Of a stretch of DNA of 64,000 bases, positions 35,317-43,876 are shown one piece after another. A program made the position numbers and the translations under genes. Origin of the DNA: an uncultured Lachnospiraceae bacterium (GTDB lineage Bacteria > Bacillota > Clostridia > Lachnospirales > Lachnospiraceae); contig CANRDO010000002.1 of NCBI GenBank assembly GCA_947629385.1, forward strand, positions 1 through 64,000. Reading direction: 5' to 3'. Positions within the stretch are counted from its first letter, which is position 1, and each line of letters starts with the position of its first letter. Under the pieces are notes generated by a model. That model was not told the DNA's origin, ran no database searches, and saw only the letters and a program-made list of their open reading frames with translations.

Positions 35317-36339
35317 TTATGCCATCCCGGCCAGCGTACATAAATACAGTAAATACGCAAGCTTATGTTTCAAAGCAAATAGGAAAAATCTTTGATTGAG
35401 TTTTAGCTTTTGAACGGGATATTCCTTAATAGTCTCTTGCAATATAGAATTTTGACAATACTGTTTTATATTTGATATTGCCTTCGACGCCTTATTAACA
35501 CTCTCCCAATGAATACAACTTCTTGTATTTGAGAACAACATTTTATCCAAACGATAAATATCTTCTGATCCATAGCCTAATTCGATGAGCCTGTTTTTAA
35601 CATATGTGTGAAATCTCACGCAAGCCTCAAACCTATCGGAACGGTAGCTTTTCGTGAGTGATGTTTCATTGTACCGATAATTATAGCCAATATGAGATAC
35701 AGTACATGCGCCATTGGCATATTGCATATATTCGATATTAAATATAATATCTTCAGAAATAAGCACTCTCTCTGATGGGAATTTGATGTCATACTCCTTA
35801 ATAGGTGATGTTTTATAAAGACTTCCCCAAACTGCGGAACCTAACATATCCTTTTTCTCTGGTGATGATCCTATAGTCCTGAGTAGAAATGTTTTTGCAG
35901 CCTGATTTCCGGGAAACACCTCATCTTGATAATGCATGTTGTAAGTAATTCTTCCGTCTCCGTAAACATTACGCCCACAGCTTTTGCTTACGTCTACACC
36001 ATTCTTCTTAATCGCTGTAAACAGTATTTCAATCAAATCTGGATCAAGATAATCATCAGAATCCACAAACATTACATACGCGCCCGTCATGTATTTCATG
36101 CCAGTATTCCGTGCCATTCCAAGGCCAGCGTTTTCCTTATGGACTGCTATAAAGTTCTTATATTTTTCCGCATACTCTTCACATATCGCTCCACAATTAT
36201 CAGGCGACCCGTCATCAACCAGGATAACCTCTATGTTTTTATATGTCTGTGCAAGTATGCTATCTAGGCACTGCCTCAAATATGGTTCCACTTTATATAT
36301 TGGTACTATTACACTAATTAACGGTGTTTCCTGTTTCAT
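35317..36339 (-). CDS. Glycosyltransferase, GT2 family
   Basis: This 340-residue GT-A protein has SVIVPIYKVEPYLRQCLDSI at the start, VDDGSPDNCG near residue 40 and the metal motif FVDSDDYLDP near residue 92. It belongs to the EpsJ/CpsI-like branch. Its 5' end would overlap the acyltransferase gene if the G8 tract there shifted frame. Confidence 0.9.
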   Translation of the reverse strand: MKQETPLISVIVPIYKVEPYLRQCLDSILAQTYKNIEVILVDDGSPDNCGAICEEYAEKYKNFIAVHKENAGLGMARNTGMKYMTGAYVMFVDSDDYLDPDLIEILFTAIKKNGVDVSKSCGRNVYGDGRITYNMHYQDEVFPGNQAAKTFLLRTIGSSPEKKDMLGSAVWGSLYKTSPIKEYDIKFPSERVLISEDIIFNIEYMQYANGACTVSHIGYNYRYNETSLTKSYRSDRFEACVRFHTYVKNRLIELGYGSEDIYRLDKMLFSNTRSCIHWESVNKASKAISNIKQYCQNSILQETIKEYPVQKLKLNQRFFLFALKHKLAYLLYLCTLAGMA

Positions 36340-36369
36340 GCTGCATATCTTCTTTCCAGTATAATCTTC

Positions 36370-36894
36370 TCAAACGATAAGCTGGTACCCCCCCCATACT
36401 TCAAAAGAGGGTATGTCTTTTGTTACAACTGCTCCTGCCGCAATAACCACTCCGTCTCCGATCGTGACTCCTTTTTTAACCGTGACATTTGCACCAAACC
36501 ATACATTATTTCCAATATGAACCGGAGCGCATTCAAAGCCTTCTTCTACACCGCGTTTTCCGATTTTATGATCATGATCCACAAGAACAAAGTTATTTGC
36601 AAAGATACAATTGTCTCCGATACTGACGCTGTCCATACATGTTAGACTGCAATTGTGATTGAAAAAACAATGAGAACCTATTTTCAATTCTGCGTTTTCG
36701 GAGCAATGAATATACATTGGCCCACGGGTCATTAAAAAGTTTCCAATACTCAAATGACCTCCCTTTTTAACCTCTACAAACAACTTTCCCTGTATGGAAT
36801 TTATAAGGCTAAGATTAATTTTACTAAAATTGATAACCTTCAATCTTACATATGTGTATATGGACATTACTGAACGTTTAATAAGTTTAAACAA
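36370..36894 (-). CDS. Hexapeptide-repeat acyltransferase with C-terminus cut by a G8 tract
   Basis: This 174-residue left-handed beta-helix acyltransferase (WcaF/maa type) has repeat turns such as VSIGDNCIFANNFVLVDHDH and VHIGNNVWFGANVTVKKGVT and the active-site His in that region. The usual family ending is WGG-V-P-A plus a basic tail. Here the frame reads VWGG then YQLIV and stop, because the run of G at 36388-36395 has eight residues. A ninth G would give WGG-VPAYRLRRLYWKEDMQ and run to a stop inside the next gene. It is probably an OFF or altered state of a phase-variable gene. Confidence 0.82.
   Translation of the reverse strand: MFKLIKRSVMSIYTYVRLKVINFSKINLSLINSIQGKLFVEVKKGGHLSIGNFLMTRGPMYIHCSENAELKIGSHCFFNHNCSLTCMDSVSIGDNCIFANNFVLVDHDHKIGKRGVEEGFECAPVHIGNNVWFGANVTVKKGVTIGDGVVIAAGAVVTKDIPSFEVWGGYQLIV
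36388..36395 (-). repeat. G8 tract inside the acyltransferase gene
   Basis: Eight G on the coding strand followed by TA, at the WGG codons. One extra G restores the canonical VPA-type C-terminus of the family. Confidence 0.95.
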
Positions 36895-37006
36895 TTTCGT
36901 TGCACTCCTTAAAGTTAATAAAAACGATTACGGTATGCAAATAAGCACGATGGAATAGTAAACGCACTGACGGGCTTAGTTATTTTCCTATTCTTGCTTT
37001 CCGTAA

Positions 37007-37156
37007 TTATTCCTCATCCTTTCGCAGACAAATCAATTCGTCAAAATCCTCCACATAGTTCCATAAATCACTTGAAACGTTTCTAACGCATTCTTTACAG
37101 TTTCTCGATTTTTTGAAAGATCCATATATTGTCTGCAAATATTGCTTCAAATGTCA
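37007..37156 (-). pseudogene. Possible C-terminal remnant of an unidentified gene
   Basis: In the 341-bp gap 36895-37235 one minus-strand frame is open for 48 codons without a start. It contains IYGSFKKSRNCKECVRNVSS and ends YVEDFDELICLRKDEE before a TAA. The composition looks coding, and it is preceded by a stop in the same frame. I do not recognise the family. The rest of the gap shows no gene. Confidence 0.35.
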
Positions 37157-37235
37157 ATTTTTCCAAACTATCGTTTAAACGCACTTGACCCGTTTGCGGT
37201 TTCCGTCATGGTTTTATCCCTTTCGTCCAAAGCGT

Positions 37236-38324
37236 TTATATTGAACGGTAATAATCGAGCACCTTTTGACAAAAGACGCCGAAGCTAAATTCCGTCAGAA
37301 ATGTCCTATACCCGTTTTTCTCCATGACATGCCTGCAGTCTGGATGCTCTAATAGATCGATTACTTTTCTTGCAATAGCCTTTGGGTTCTGCGGTGGGAT
37401 CAGATACCCATTTTCACCGTCCCGGATAATTTCCACCGTGCCATCGACAGCCGTCGCCACAACGGTTTTTCCGACGGAAAACGTTTCTATCGGCGTCAGA
37501 GGCAAGCCTTCCCAAAGTGAGCTCAGAACCACCAAATCGAGTTGGGAAATAAGGTTCTGGATATCTTTGCGGTACCCTAAAAAATGCAAGTTATCTTCGA
37601 TGTTCAGTCGTTTTGCTCGCTCTTTAAGGCTATTCTCTAATTCGCCGGTTCCGATTATAAGAAAATGCGTTTCGGGATGATTTTTCAGAACTTCTGGCAA
37701 AGCTTGTATGTAATACTCCATGCCCTTTTGTTCCGAAAGCCTGCCGATATTTCCTACAATAAAACAGCCCTCACTGTGAAGTCTTTCTATTGTTTCATCT
37801 TTGGTGATCTGCCCATCAAACGGCACTATTGCATTTCGTATGACCGTTACTTTTTCATCCGGTATACCGAAATAATCTACTAAATTTTTCTTTACCATTA
37901 CTCCGCAGGCTACAAGTCCGGCGTGTTTGTATGCAAACTTTGTCAGGAATTTTTTATCATAAAAAGTATTGTGGCTTGTGTTTATGAAACTACATTTTTT
38001 ATACAGCCTGAGTACAGCTGCATAAAACGCAGCCATACGGTGGTGAGTATGAATTACGGTGATTTTTTCCTCTCGGACAATTCTGCGGAGTTGCTTTGCT
38101 ATTTTAATCATGACAAATGGCGATTTATTTTCAATGTCCGGAATAACGTAATGCCTTATAGCCATCGTTTCCAGACGTTTGATATTTTCTCCACCGCATG
38201 AACAAACAACGATATTGTTTACCAGCGGCTTGAAAATTTCACAAAGCTGCAAAACAACATTTTCAGTACCACCTGAGTCCATGGTTCTTGGGAAAAACAG
38301 AATATTCTGCTTCGATAACTCCAT
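37236..38324 (-). CDS. Glycosyltransferase, GT4 family
   Basis: This 362-residue GT-B protein has the N-terminal glycine motif TMDSGGTENVVLQLCEIF and, in the C-terminal domain, VGNIGRLSEQKGMEYYIQAL near residue 192. The donor-binding SSLWEGLPLTPIETFSVGK near residue 268 contains the E-x7-E-like pattern of retaining GT4 enzymes. It adds a sugar to the lipid-linked intermediate. Confidence 0.92.
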   Translation of the reverse strand: MELSKQNILFFPRTMDSGGTENVVLQLCEIFKPLVNNIVVCSCGGENIKRLETMAIRHYVIPDIENKSPFVMIKIAKQLRRIVREEKITVIHTHHRMAAFYAAVLRLYKKCSFINTSHNTFYDKKFLTKFAYKHAGLVACGVMVKKNLVDYFGIPDEKVTVIRNAIVPFDGQITKDETIERLHSEGCFIVGNIGRLSEQKGMEYYIQALPEVLKNHPETHFLIIGTGELENSLKERAKRLNIEDNLHFLGYRKDIQNLISQLDLVVLSSLWEGLPLTPIETFSVGKTVVATAVDGTVEIIRDGENGYLIPPQNPKAIARKVIDLLEHPDCRHVMEKNGYRTFLTEFSFGVFCQKVLDYYRSI

Positions 38325-38328
38325 ATAA

Positions 38329-39072
38329 TCACCTATATTTCCACGCCAATTTCAATATCTTGCTGTCGTCAATAATATACCGCTTAAACATTCTCTTTGG
38401 ACTTTGACATAGTCTGTAAAGCCATTCCATTCCGATCCTGCTTATCCATTTAGGTGCCCTTTTTTGTTCTCCAGCTATAAAATCTATTGTTCCACCGATT
38501 GAAAACGACATCGGGATCTTGTACTTATACATATTTTCATATATGAAAATATCCTGCTTCGGCACTCCCATCCCCACAAACAGCATATCCGCGTTAGAAT
38601 CATATAACATCTGATTTATCTTATCTAACTCTTGCCGATCTTTTTCAAACCCTATTGGCGGAGAATATACGCCTGCTATTTTCAGGCTCGGTAGCTTTTC
38701 ATTTAATTTATCAGCCGCTCTTTGCGCCACCCCCGGAGCAGCCCCTAAAAAGAATACCGAATAACCTTTTTGGGCGGCGACCTCGCAAAGCTTGGGTATG
38801 AGATCTGAGCCGCATATTTTTTCTTTGATCGGAGTTTTGTACCACTTTGCAATCCACAGGAGCGGATGCCCGTCTGTCAGAAGCAGTTCTGCATTATCAC
38901 ATATCTCTTTAAAATAGCTGTCAGTTTCCATTCGGACGATCTGATCGACATTCGGAGTTATTATCTGCCCGATTTTGCGTAGCCGAATACACTCTTCTAT
39001 ATGATCTATTGCTTCATCCATAGTAATGTTATCTATGTATGAATTCATGAACCGCATTCTGTTTTGGGGCAT
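38329..39072 (-). CDS. WecG/TagA/CpsF glycosyltransferase, GT26 family
   Basis: This 247-residue protein has the family blocks IITPNVDQIVRM near residue 38, LLLTDGHPLLWIAKW near residue 64, and the strong VFFLGAAPGVAQRAADKL near residue 105. FVGMGVPKQDIFI and GGTIDFIAGEQKRAPKWISR follow. GT26 enzymes add the second sugar (often ManNAc-type) to an undecaprenyl-linked first sugar, which fits the initiating transferase at 46 kb. Confidence 0.93.
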   Translation of the reverse strand: MPQNRMRFMNSYIDNITMDEAIDHIEECIRLRKIGQIITPNVDQIVRMETDSYFKEICDNAELLLTDGHPLLWIAKWYKTPIKEKICGSDLIPKLCEVAAQKGYSVFFLGAAPGVAQRAADKLNEKLPSLKIAGVYSPPIGFEKDRQELDKINQMLYDSNADMLFVGMGVPKQDIFIYENMYKYKIPMSFSIGGTIDFIAGEQKRAPKWISRIGMEWLYRLCQSPKRMFKRYIIDDSKILKLAWKYR

Positions 39073-39087
39073 TTTATTCCCTCCGAA

Positions 39088-40053
39088 TCATTTAGTTCTC
39101 CAATACTCCAACATATCTCTAACAGTCTGCTCCATCGTGATCTGCTGTTTCCAGCCTGTATCACGTTTCAGCTTCGTCACATCGCCGACGATTACCTTTT
39201 CATCAGTTGAGCGAAGAAGATTCGGATCGACGATCGTCTTAAACTTATGCCCCGTCTGCACTTCAATAATCTCCACAATATCTCTCATCCTGTAAATGTG
39301 CTCCGAGGATATGTTGTAAACTTCTCCAGGTATGCCTTTTTCGGCAAGCAACATAAGCGCGTTAATCAAATCCCGCTGATCCATTATTGCTCGCCTTGAT
39401 TCGAGGTTTCCTACTCTGAACTCATAAATACCAGTCTTTTCTGCCTGAACAGCCCTGTATGTGAAATCCGAAGTAACGTCGTTTACTTTTCTCGTTCCAG
39501 TGGAATTGAAAATTCTAGCCCTAATGCAACGTATGTGATCATTCATAAAATACTGAAACGAGATCAAATCCTGCCCGACCTTGCTGACGCCATAAGGGTG
39601 TAAAGGCTTGAGCTCCGCCGTTTCCTTGACATAAACCTCATCTCCCACGAGTTCGTTGAGCGTCTCGCCATATTCGGCGCTTGAACACGCAACAACAACA
39701 ATAGGATCATAGTTTCTGTCAATAAGTTTTCTTACTTTTTTGATTGTCTCATAAACTGCAATCGTTCCGTTTATGTTCGATTCTATGGTTTCGTATGGTT
39801 TATTCCACGAAACGGTAGGATAACTCTGTGCCGCAAGATGATAAATCTGCTCTGGCATATACTCAAAAATTATTCTTTCAATATTTTCAGGGTATCTTAC
39901 GTCGCATTCTATCATCTTGATTGCGGGCGGCAGTTCAGTTATGTCCGTCGTGGGCTTGTAGTATGTCCCTATGACATTCTTACTCTGAGAATGCAACAAC
40001 TCTACCATGTGAGAACCGACCATTCCGCCGGCACCGGTGACCATAATGTTCAT
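39088..40053 (-). CDS. NAD(P)-dependent sugar-nucleotide reductase/dehydratase, DmhB/RMD-like
   Basis: This 321-residue extended SDR has the nucleotide motif TGAGGMVGSHMVELL at the start and the catalytic YGVSK near residue 172. It is closest in pattern to GDP-6-deoxy-mannose reductases and GDP-mannose dehydratases. It pairs with the next gene upstream, and with the GDP-heptose genes present a reductase that completes GDP-6-deoxy-heptose is the best guess. Confidence 0.75.
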   Translation of the reverse strand: MNIMVTGAGGMVGSHMVELLHSQSKNVIGTYYKPTTDITELPPAIKMIECDVRYPENIERIIFEYMPEQIYHLAAQSYPTVSWNKPYETIESNINGTIAVYETIKKVRKLIDRNYDPIVVVACSSAEYGETLNELVGDEVYVKETAELKPLHPYGVSKVGQDLISFQYFMNDHIRCIRARIFNSTGTRKVNDVTSDFTYRAVQAEKTGIYEFRVGNLESRRAIMDQRDLINALMLLAEKGIPGEVYNISSEHIYRMRDIVEIIEVQTGHKFKTIVDPNLLRSTDEKVIVGDVTKLKRDTGWKQQITMEQTVRDMLEYWRTK

Positions 40054-40098
40054 GCTACTGCCTCCCCGTAAACGGAATGGCAGGAGCGTTCATAATGG

Positions 40099-41160
40099 TC
40101 ACCTTGTAAGGAAGTAGTTTTTTCTACCTTGTAAGGTAGTACCCCCCCCGTTGATTTTTTCTCTCCAGTAGTCGAGCAGGTCGCGCATCGTCTTCTCAAA
40201 TGGTATCTGCGGCTCCCAACTGGTGTGTTCCTTGAACTTGCGGCAGTCGGGGACCTGAAGGTCTGCATCAATCGGGCGCAGGCGCTCGGGGTCGGTGACT
40301 ATCTCGATCTTATCCTTCATCGTCGAGTAGGAAATAAGCGTGTTCAGCGTGTCGCCAACTTCGCAGGTGTAGCTGCCGCCGATGTTGTAATACTCGCCAG
40401 CAACTGGATTGACAGTGACGAGCATATAATACGCCCTGACTGCGTCCCTGACGTCGGCATATGTACGGAGCGACTTTAGATTTCCGACCATGACTTTCGG
40501 CTCTATCATTTCTGCCTCAATCATCGCAATTTGCTTTGCAAATGTCGATTCGTGGAACACATCTCCGCGCCTCGGCCCTGTATGGGTGAACATTCTCGTC
40601 GTCATCACAGTCATACCGTAAGCCTCTGCGTAGTATCTGCCCAAAAGGTCGGTACCGACTTTGGAAATGGCATAGGGGCTTGCCGGGTGGAACGGACATT
40701 CTTCGTGAATACCTGTCTCAGGTTTTTTCACTGCAGGAATCTTACCGAAAACCTCCGAAGAAGCGCAGACATGAATAATCGGGTGGTAGTCTTTGTCCTC
40801 CGCCATTGCAAGGCGGAAAGCTTCAAGCAGACGGCAGGTGCCGAGGATATTTGTATTTAAAGTATCTATCGGGGCTGTGAAGCTCGTCAAAGGATAGCTC
40901 TGCGCAGCAAGGTGAAATACATAGTCCGGCTTAATGTTGTTTACGACCGTGATGAGGCTCATCTCGTCGTTAAGATCGGCATATTCAAAGAATACGCGGT
41001 CTTTCCTGTTCACACGGTCCAAAAGATGCGAAACATTGTCCAAAGGACTTCTCCAGCGGCATACGCCGTAAACGTCCCAATCCGTATTTTCAAACAGGAA
41101 ATCCGCAAGGTGGGAGCCCACCATTCCCGTAATGCCCGTAATAAGTGCTTTTGTAGCCAT
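40099..41160 (-). CDS. GDP-sugar 4,6-dehydratase, GMD/DmhA-like
   Basis: This 353-residue extended SDR has TGITGMVGSHLADFLFE at the start, the dehydratase block CASSEVFGK near residue 130 and the catalytic YAISKVGTD. TRMFTHTGPRRG near residue 190 is typical of GDP-mannose 4,6-dehydratases. Next to GDP-heptose genes it probably acts on GDP-D-glycero-D-manno-heptose. The last 15 codons lie behind a G8 tract (40142-40149), so its C-terminus can change with tract length without touching the catalytic core. Confidence 0.8.
   Translation of the reverse strand: MATKALITGITGMVGSHLADFLFENTDWDVYGVCRWRSPLDNVSHLLDRVNRKDRVFFEYADLNDEMSLITVVNNIKPDYVFHLAAQSYPLTSFTAPIDTLNTNILGTCRLLEAFRLAMAEDKDYHPIIHVCASSEVFGKIPAVKKPETGIHEECPFHPASPYAISKVGTDLLGRYYAEAYGMTVMTTRMFTHTGPRRGDVFHESTFAKQIAMIEAEMIEPKVMVGNLKSLRTYADVRDAVRAYYMLVTVNPVAGEYYNIGGSYTCEVGDTLNTLISYSTMKDKIEIVTDPERLRPIDADLQVPDCRKFKEHTSWEPQIPFEKTMRDLLDYWREKINGGGTTLQGRKNYFLTR
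40101..40139. repeat. Duplicated 11-bp palindrome-containing sequence
   Basis: ACCTTGTAAGG occurs at 40101-40111 and again at 40126-40136. The second copy lies in a 7-bp-arm hairpin, CTACCTTGTAAGGTAG (40124-40139), between the dehydratase G8 tract and the next gene start. Confidence 0.7.
40142..40149 (-). repeat. G8 tract near the 3' end of the GDP-sugar dehydratase gene
   Basis: Eight G on the coding strand followed by TA, at the codons for three Gly. G8 gives a tail ending FLTR, G9 a tail ending YYLTR after a few codons, and G7 a longer tail whose stop overlaps the ATG of the next gene. Confidence 0.95.
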
Positions 41161-42000
41161 TTACTTTTCCTCCAACTCTTTTTTAAGCTTTTCTGTAAAG
41201 GATTCGTCTTTCAGAATCCCGTATTTATTAAGATACAGACTTTTCATCTGTGTTATCTTCGGACGGTTTTTGTAGAAATCACCACCCGGTGAGGTGATGA
41301 CATATTTTAGTCTGTTGCCATACAGCCTGTTCAGCTCGTCCGCTATCCGTACTCGGCTTACAAGCTCGTTACCTGCAACATTAAGAACTTGTGACTCAAA
41401 GTTTTCCCAATGCTTTGTAATCCAATCGACTGTATTTACAACGTCTGAAACGGTTATACAGTTTCGGTAGAACGGGTGGAAGATGTCCGCGGTCTCGTCT
41501 GTGTCAATACATTTGAGGCAGTAAGAAACAAACCTGTCGTTTTTCGAGACCACATACGAGAGCCGTATCGCCTTGAAATTCGGATCATCTTTAAAACAAT
41601 CCTCAACTGCTTTTTTCATTCTGCCGTAAGGAGTATGCGCATTGGTTTCGGAGAGCTCGGTATATATATCTCGGGGGATATCCCCGAAAACCGCGTCACT
41701 TGAGAAGAATAGAACCCTACAGCCTTGTGCAATCGCATTTTTTATGAAATACTCAGTACCGGTAACGTTTATATTCCAACACTTTTCAAACTCGTTCGCA
41801 CATATATCCGGACCGGAAATTGCGGCGGTGAATATCACATAATCAATGCCGTCGAGAACCGAATAATCAAACTTTTCGGCTTCCGCGAGGTTCAAATGCG
41901 CGCCCGCTATGGGGGTCTGGTCTATTTTCAGAACGTTTTCAAATCTTTTAAGCAGATACCCGGCGATGTAACCCGAGCTGCCTACAATAGCTGTTTTCAT
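41161..42000 (-). CDS. RmlD/WcaG-like SDR, sugar-nucleotide epimerase or reductase
   Basis: This 279-residue short SDR has VGSSGYIAGYLLKRFE at the start, FFSSDAVFGD near residue 100 and the catalytic YGRMKKAVE near residue 125. The stop abuts the dehydratase start and its own start overlaps gmhA by four bases. Together with the two SDRs downstream it probably tailors the GDP-heptose (epimerisation or reduction at C4). The exact reaction is unknown. Confidence 0.8.
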   Translation of the reverse strand: MKTAIVGSSGYIAGYLLKRFENVLKIDQTPIAGAHLNLAEAEKFDYSVLDGIDYVIFTAAISGPDICANEFEKCWNINVTGTEYFIKNAIAQGCRVLFFSSDAVFGDIPRDIYTELSETNAHTPYGRMKKAVEDCFKDDPNFKAIRLSYVVSKNDRFVSYCLKCIDTDETADIFHPFYRNCITVSDVVNTVDWITKHWENFESQVLNVAGNELVSRVRIADELNRLYGNRLKYVITSPGGDFYKNRPKITQMKSLYLNKYGILKDESFTEKLKKELEEK

Positions 42001-42644
42001 ACGCCAAACTCATTCTCCTCAATTATCAAACATATTGTGTGATACACCGGCAGATGCAGCTCCTGCACCATATAGGTTTCTGTTTCCGGTACCCGTATGC
42101 ACACGTCCGCCATATCGCTCAGCTTGCTCTCCTTCTGCCCCGTCAGCCCGATTACTTTCATGCCTTTTGCTTTAGCTGTGACCACGGCATAAAGCACATT
42201 TTTGCTGTTTCCCGAGGTTGAGATACCGAGAAGAACATCGCCCTCGTTACCGTAACCGTTGACCTGTTGGGCAAAGCATAAAAGTGGCTCGCAGTCATTT
42301 TGATAGGCGGTCGAGAGCGCCGGGTGCCCGTCCAAAGCTATTGCAGGAAGCGCTCCTTGCAAGTTCTCGGCAAGGGTTTTACCGAGTTCCGGGTTTACGG
42401 CTATAAGTCTGTCTGCATATTCCTTCGGAAGCTTGCGCAAATTCTTGAGGCCCTTCATCAGCTCGCCGACGATATGCTCGGCGTCGGCAGCAGATCCTCC
42501 GTTACCGGCAATAAGGAGCTTTCCGCCGTTCGCGTAGCAGGACTCAATCAGTTCGTAAGCCTTCATTATATCGTCCTTGCAGACTGCAAGCTGCGGGTAT
42601 CTCTCAATCAAAAGGTCAAGCTGGGCTTTAGCTTTCTCGGTCAT
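41997..42644 (-). CDS. gmhA: Sedoheptulose-7-phosphate isomerase
   Basis: This 215-residue SIS-domain protein has AGNGGSAADAEHIVGELMKG near residue 46 and GISTSGNSKNVLYAV near residue 137. It converts sedoheptulose 7-phosphate to D-glycero-D-manno-heptose 7-phosphate, the first step of heptose synthesis. It overlaps the end of the broken hddC-gmhB gene by 17 bases. Confidence 0.93.
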   Translation of the reverse strand: MTEKAKAQLDLLIERYPQLAVCKDDIMKAYELIESCYANGGKLLIAGNGGSAADAEHIVGELMKGLKNLRKLPKEYADRLIAVNPELGKTLAENLQGALPAIALDGHPALSTAYQNDCEPLLCFAQQVNGYGNEGDVLLGISTSGNSKNVLYAVVTAKAKGMKVIGLTGQKESKLSDMADVCIRVPETETYMVQELHLPVYHTICLIIEENEFGV

Positions 42645-43876
42645 ATCTATCCTCCAAAATCTCCTCGACCGCTTTCAGCAGATCTCCATCGGTCGGGATA
42701 ATTTTCGCTTTGCAGCCTGCCGCTTCTCTTGCGCCTCTGTCATGCTCGCCGTCGCCTATCATATACGACTGCTCAAGGTTCATGTTGAAGTCTTTTGCCG
42801 CTTGAAGCAACATTCCTGGCTTCAGCTTGCGGCAGTTGCAGTCGAATTTGAGTTCTTTGACTTCTGCTGTCGGGGTGATGCGGGCAGAAGTAAATGCCGT
42901 CAAGATATGCGCCGTGCCTGCCGAGCAGAGTCTCCATTTTGTTATGTATCTCGTTAAGCTCTGCAAACGTTACCTCACCGCGCGCGATTACAGGTTGATT
43001 AGTTACTACTATTGCAAGATAGCCCGAGCGATTTATTAGCTTTATTGCCCAGAGACCATCGGCAAAAGCTCAAAGGCATCAATATTTCTCAGGAATCCGA
43101 CATATTTGTTGATCGTCCCGTCGCGGTCTAAAAAGATTGCTTTTGCTTATTTCTGAGATTTCTTGCGAACACCTTGCCGCTCTCAAAATCTTTTGAGACT
43201 GCCTCAAATCTCTCCAGCATACCCATATCCTTTACGTACTCTGGGCTGTTATAGCAGAACATTTTGCTGCTGCTCGCAAGAGGCTTAAGCAAGTGCCGAT
43301 CTAAATCTATTTTCGGCAGGTCAATGTCGTTTTCCAAAAGCTTCGGAGAAATGATGTGCAACCCCGCGTTAACGCAGTTTTTATAAAAATCGGGTCGTTC
43401 GTCCTCTTTGGCAAGCCATTTCTGAACGGATTTGTTCCCGTCCGTAATAATCAGTCCACTGTCATATGGGGGTCGTTCGGATGGGCAAACACCGTAACAA
43501 GGGCTTTATGTTCTCTATGAAACGCCACAAAGCGGTTGAAATCTATATTGAATACAGAGTCGGCGTTCAGAAGCAGAAAATTTTACGTCAGCTTATCTTT
43601 CAGTCTGAACAATGTACCCACATTTCCGAGCGGCTTGTCCTCAACGAAGTAATCTATATGTGCGCCAAGACGTTCTCCATCGCCGAAATATTCAATTATC
43701 TTACTCGCCATACGGCTGATGATGAGGATTATGTCGGTGAAGCCTTGTTCGCGCAAGCACTCTATTTCGTGCTCCCAAACGGGCTTTCCGCATATAGGAA
43801 TTAGCGGCTTCGGAATATCCGGAAAAAATTCTGAAATTCGAGTACCCTTCCCGCCGGACATTATTACCGCCTTCAC
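42628..43876 (-). pseudogene. Broken hddC-gmhB fusion (heptose guanylyltransferase and bisphosphate phosphatase)
   Basis: From a GTG at 43876 (overlapping the hddA stop) the sequence reads an HddC-type nucleotidyltransferase (SGGKGTRISEFFPDIPKPLI), then an in-frame TAA near 43583 after KDKLT. The frame then continues NFLLLNADSVFNIDFNRFVA. About one base is lost near 43470 at HPND/PYDSG, restoring IITDGNKSVQKWLAKEDERP. Near 43137 one A is lost between RNKQK and AIFLDRDGTINKYVGFL, the HAD start. A G is lost near 43050 in MVSG-AIKL, and a gap occurs near 42880 before VKELKFDCNCRK. That is at least five lesions, so neither domain can be made intact. Confidence 0.88.

Noticed and set aside
42628-43876. 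Programmed frameshifting as the explanation for the hddC-gmhB breaks
   Set aside because: At least five separate lesions including a nonsense codon, and no single slippery site with a following structure, point to decay or sequence error.
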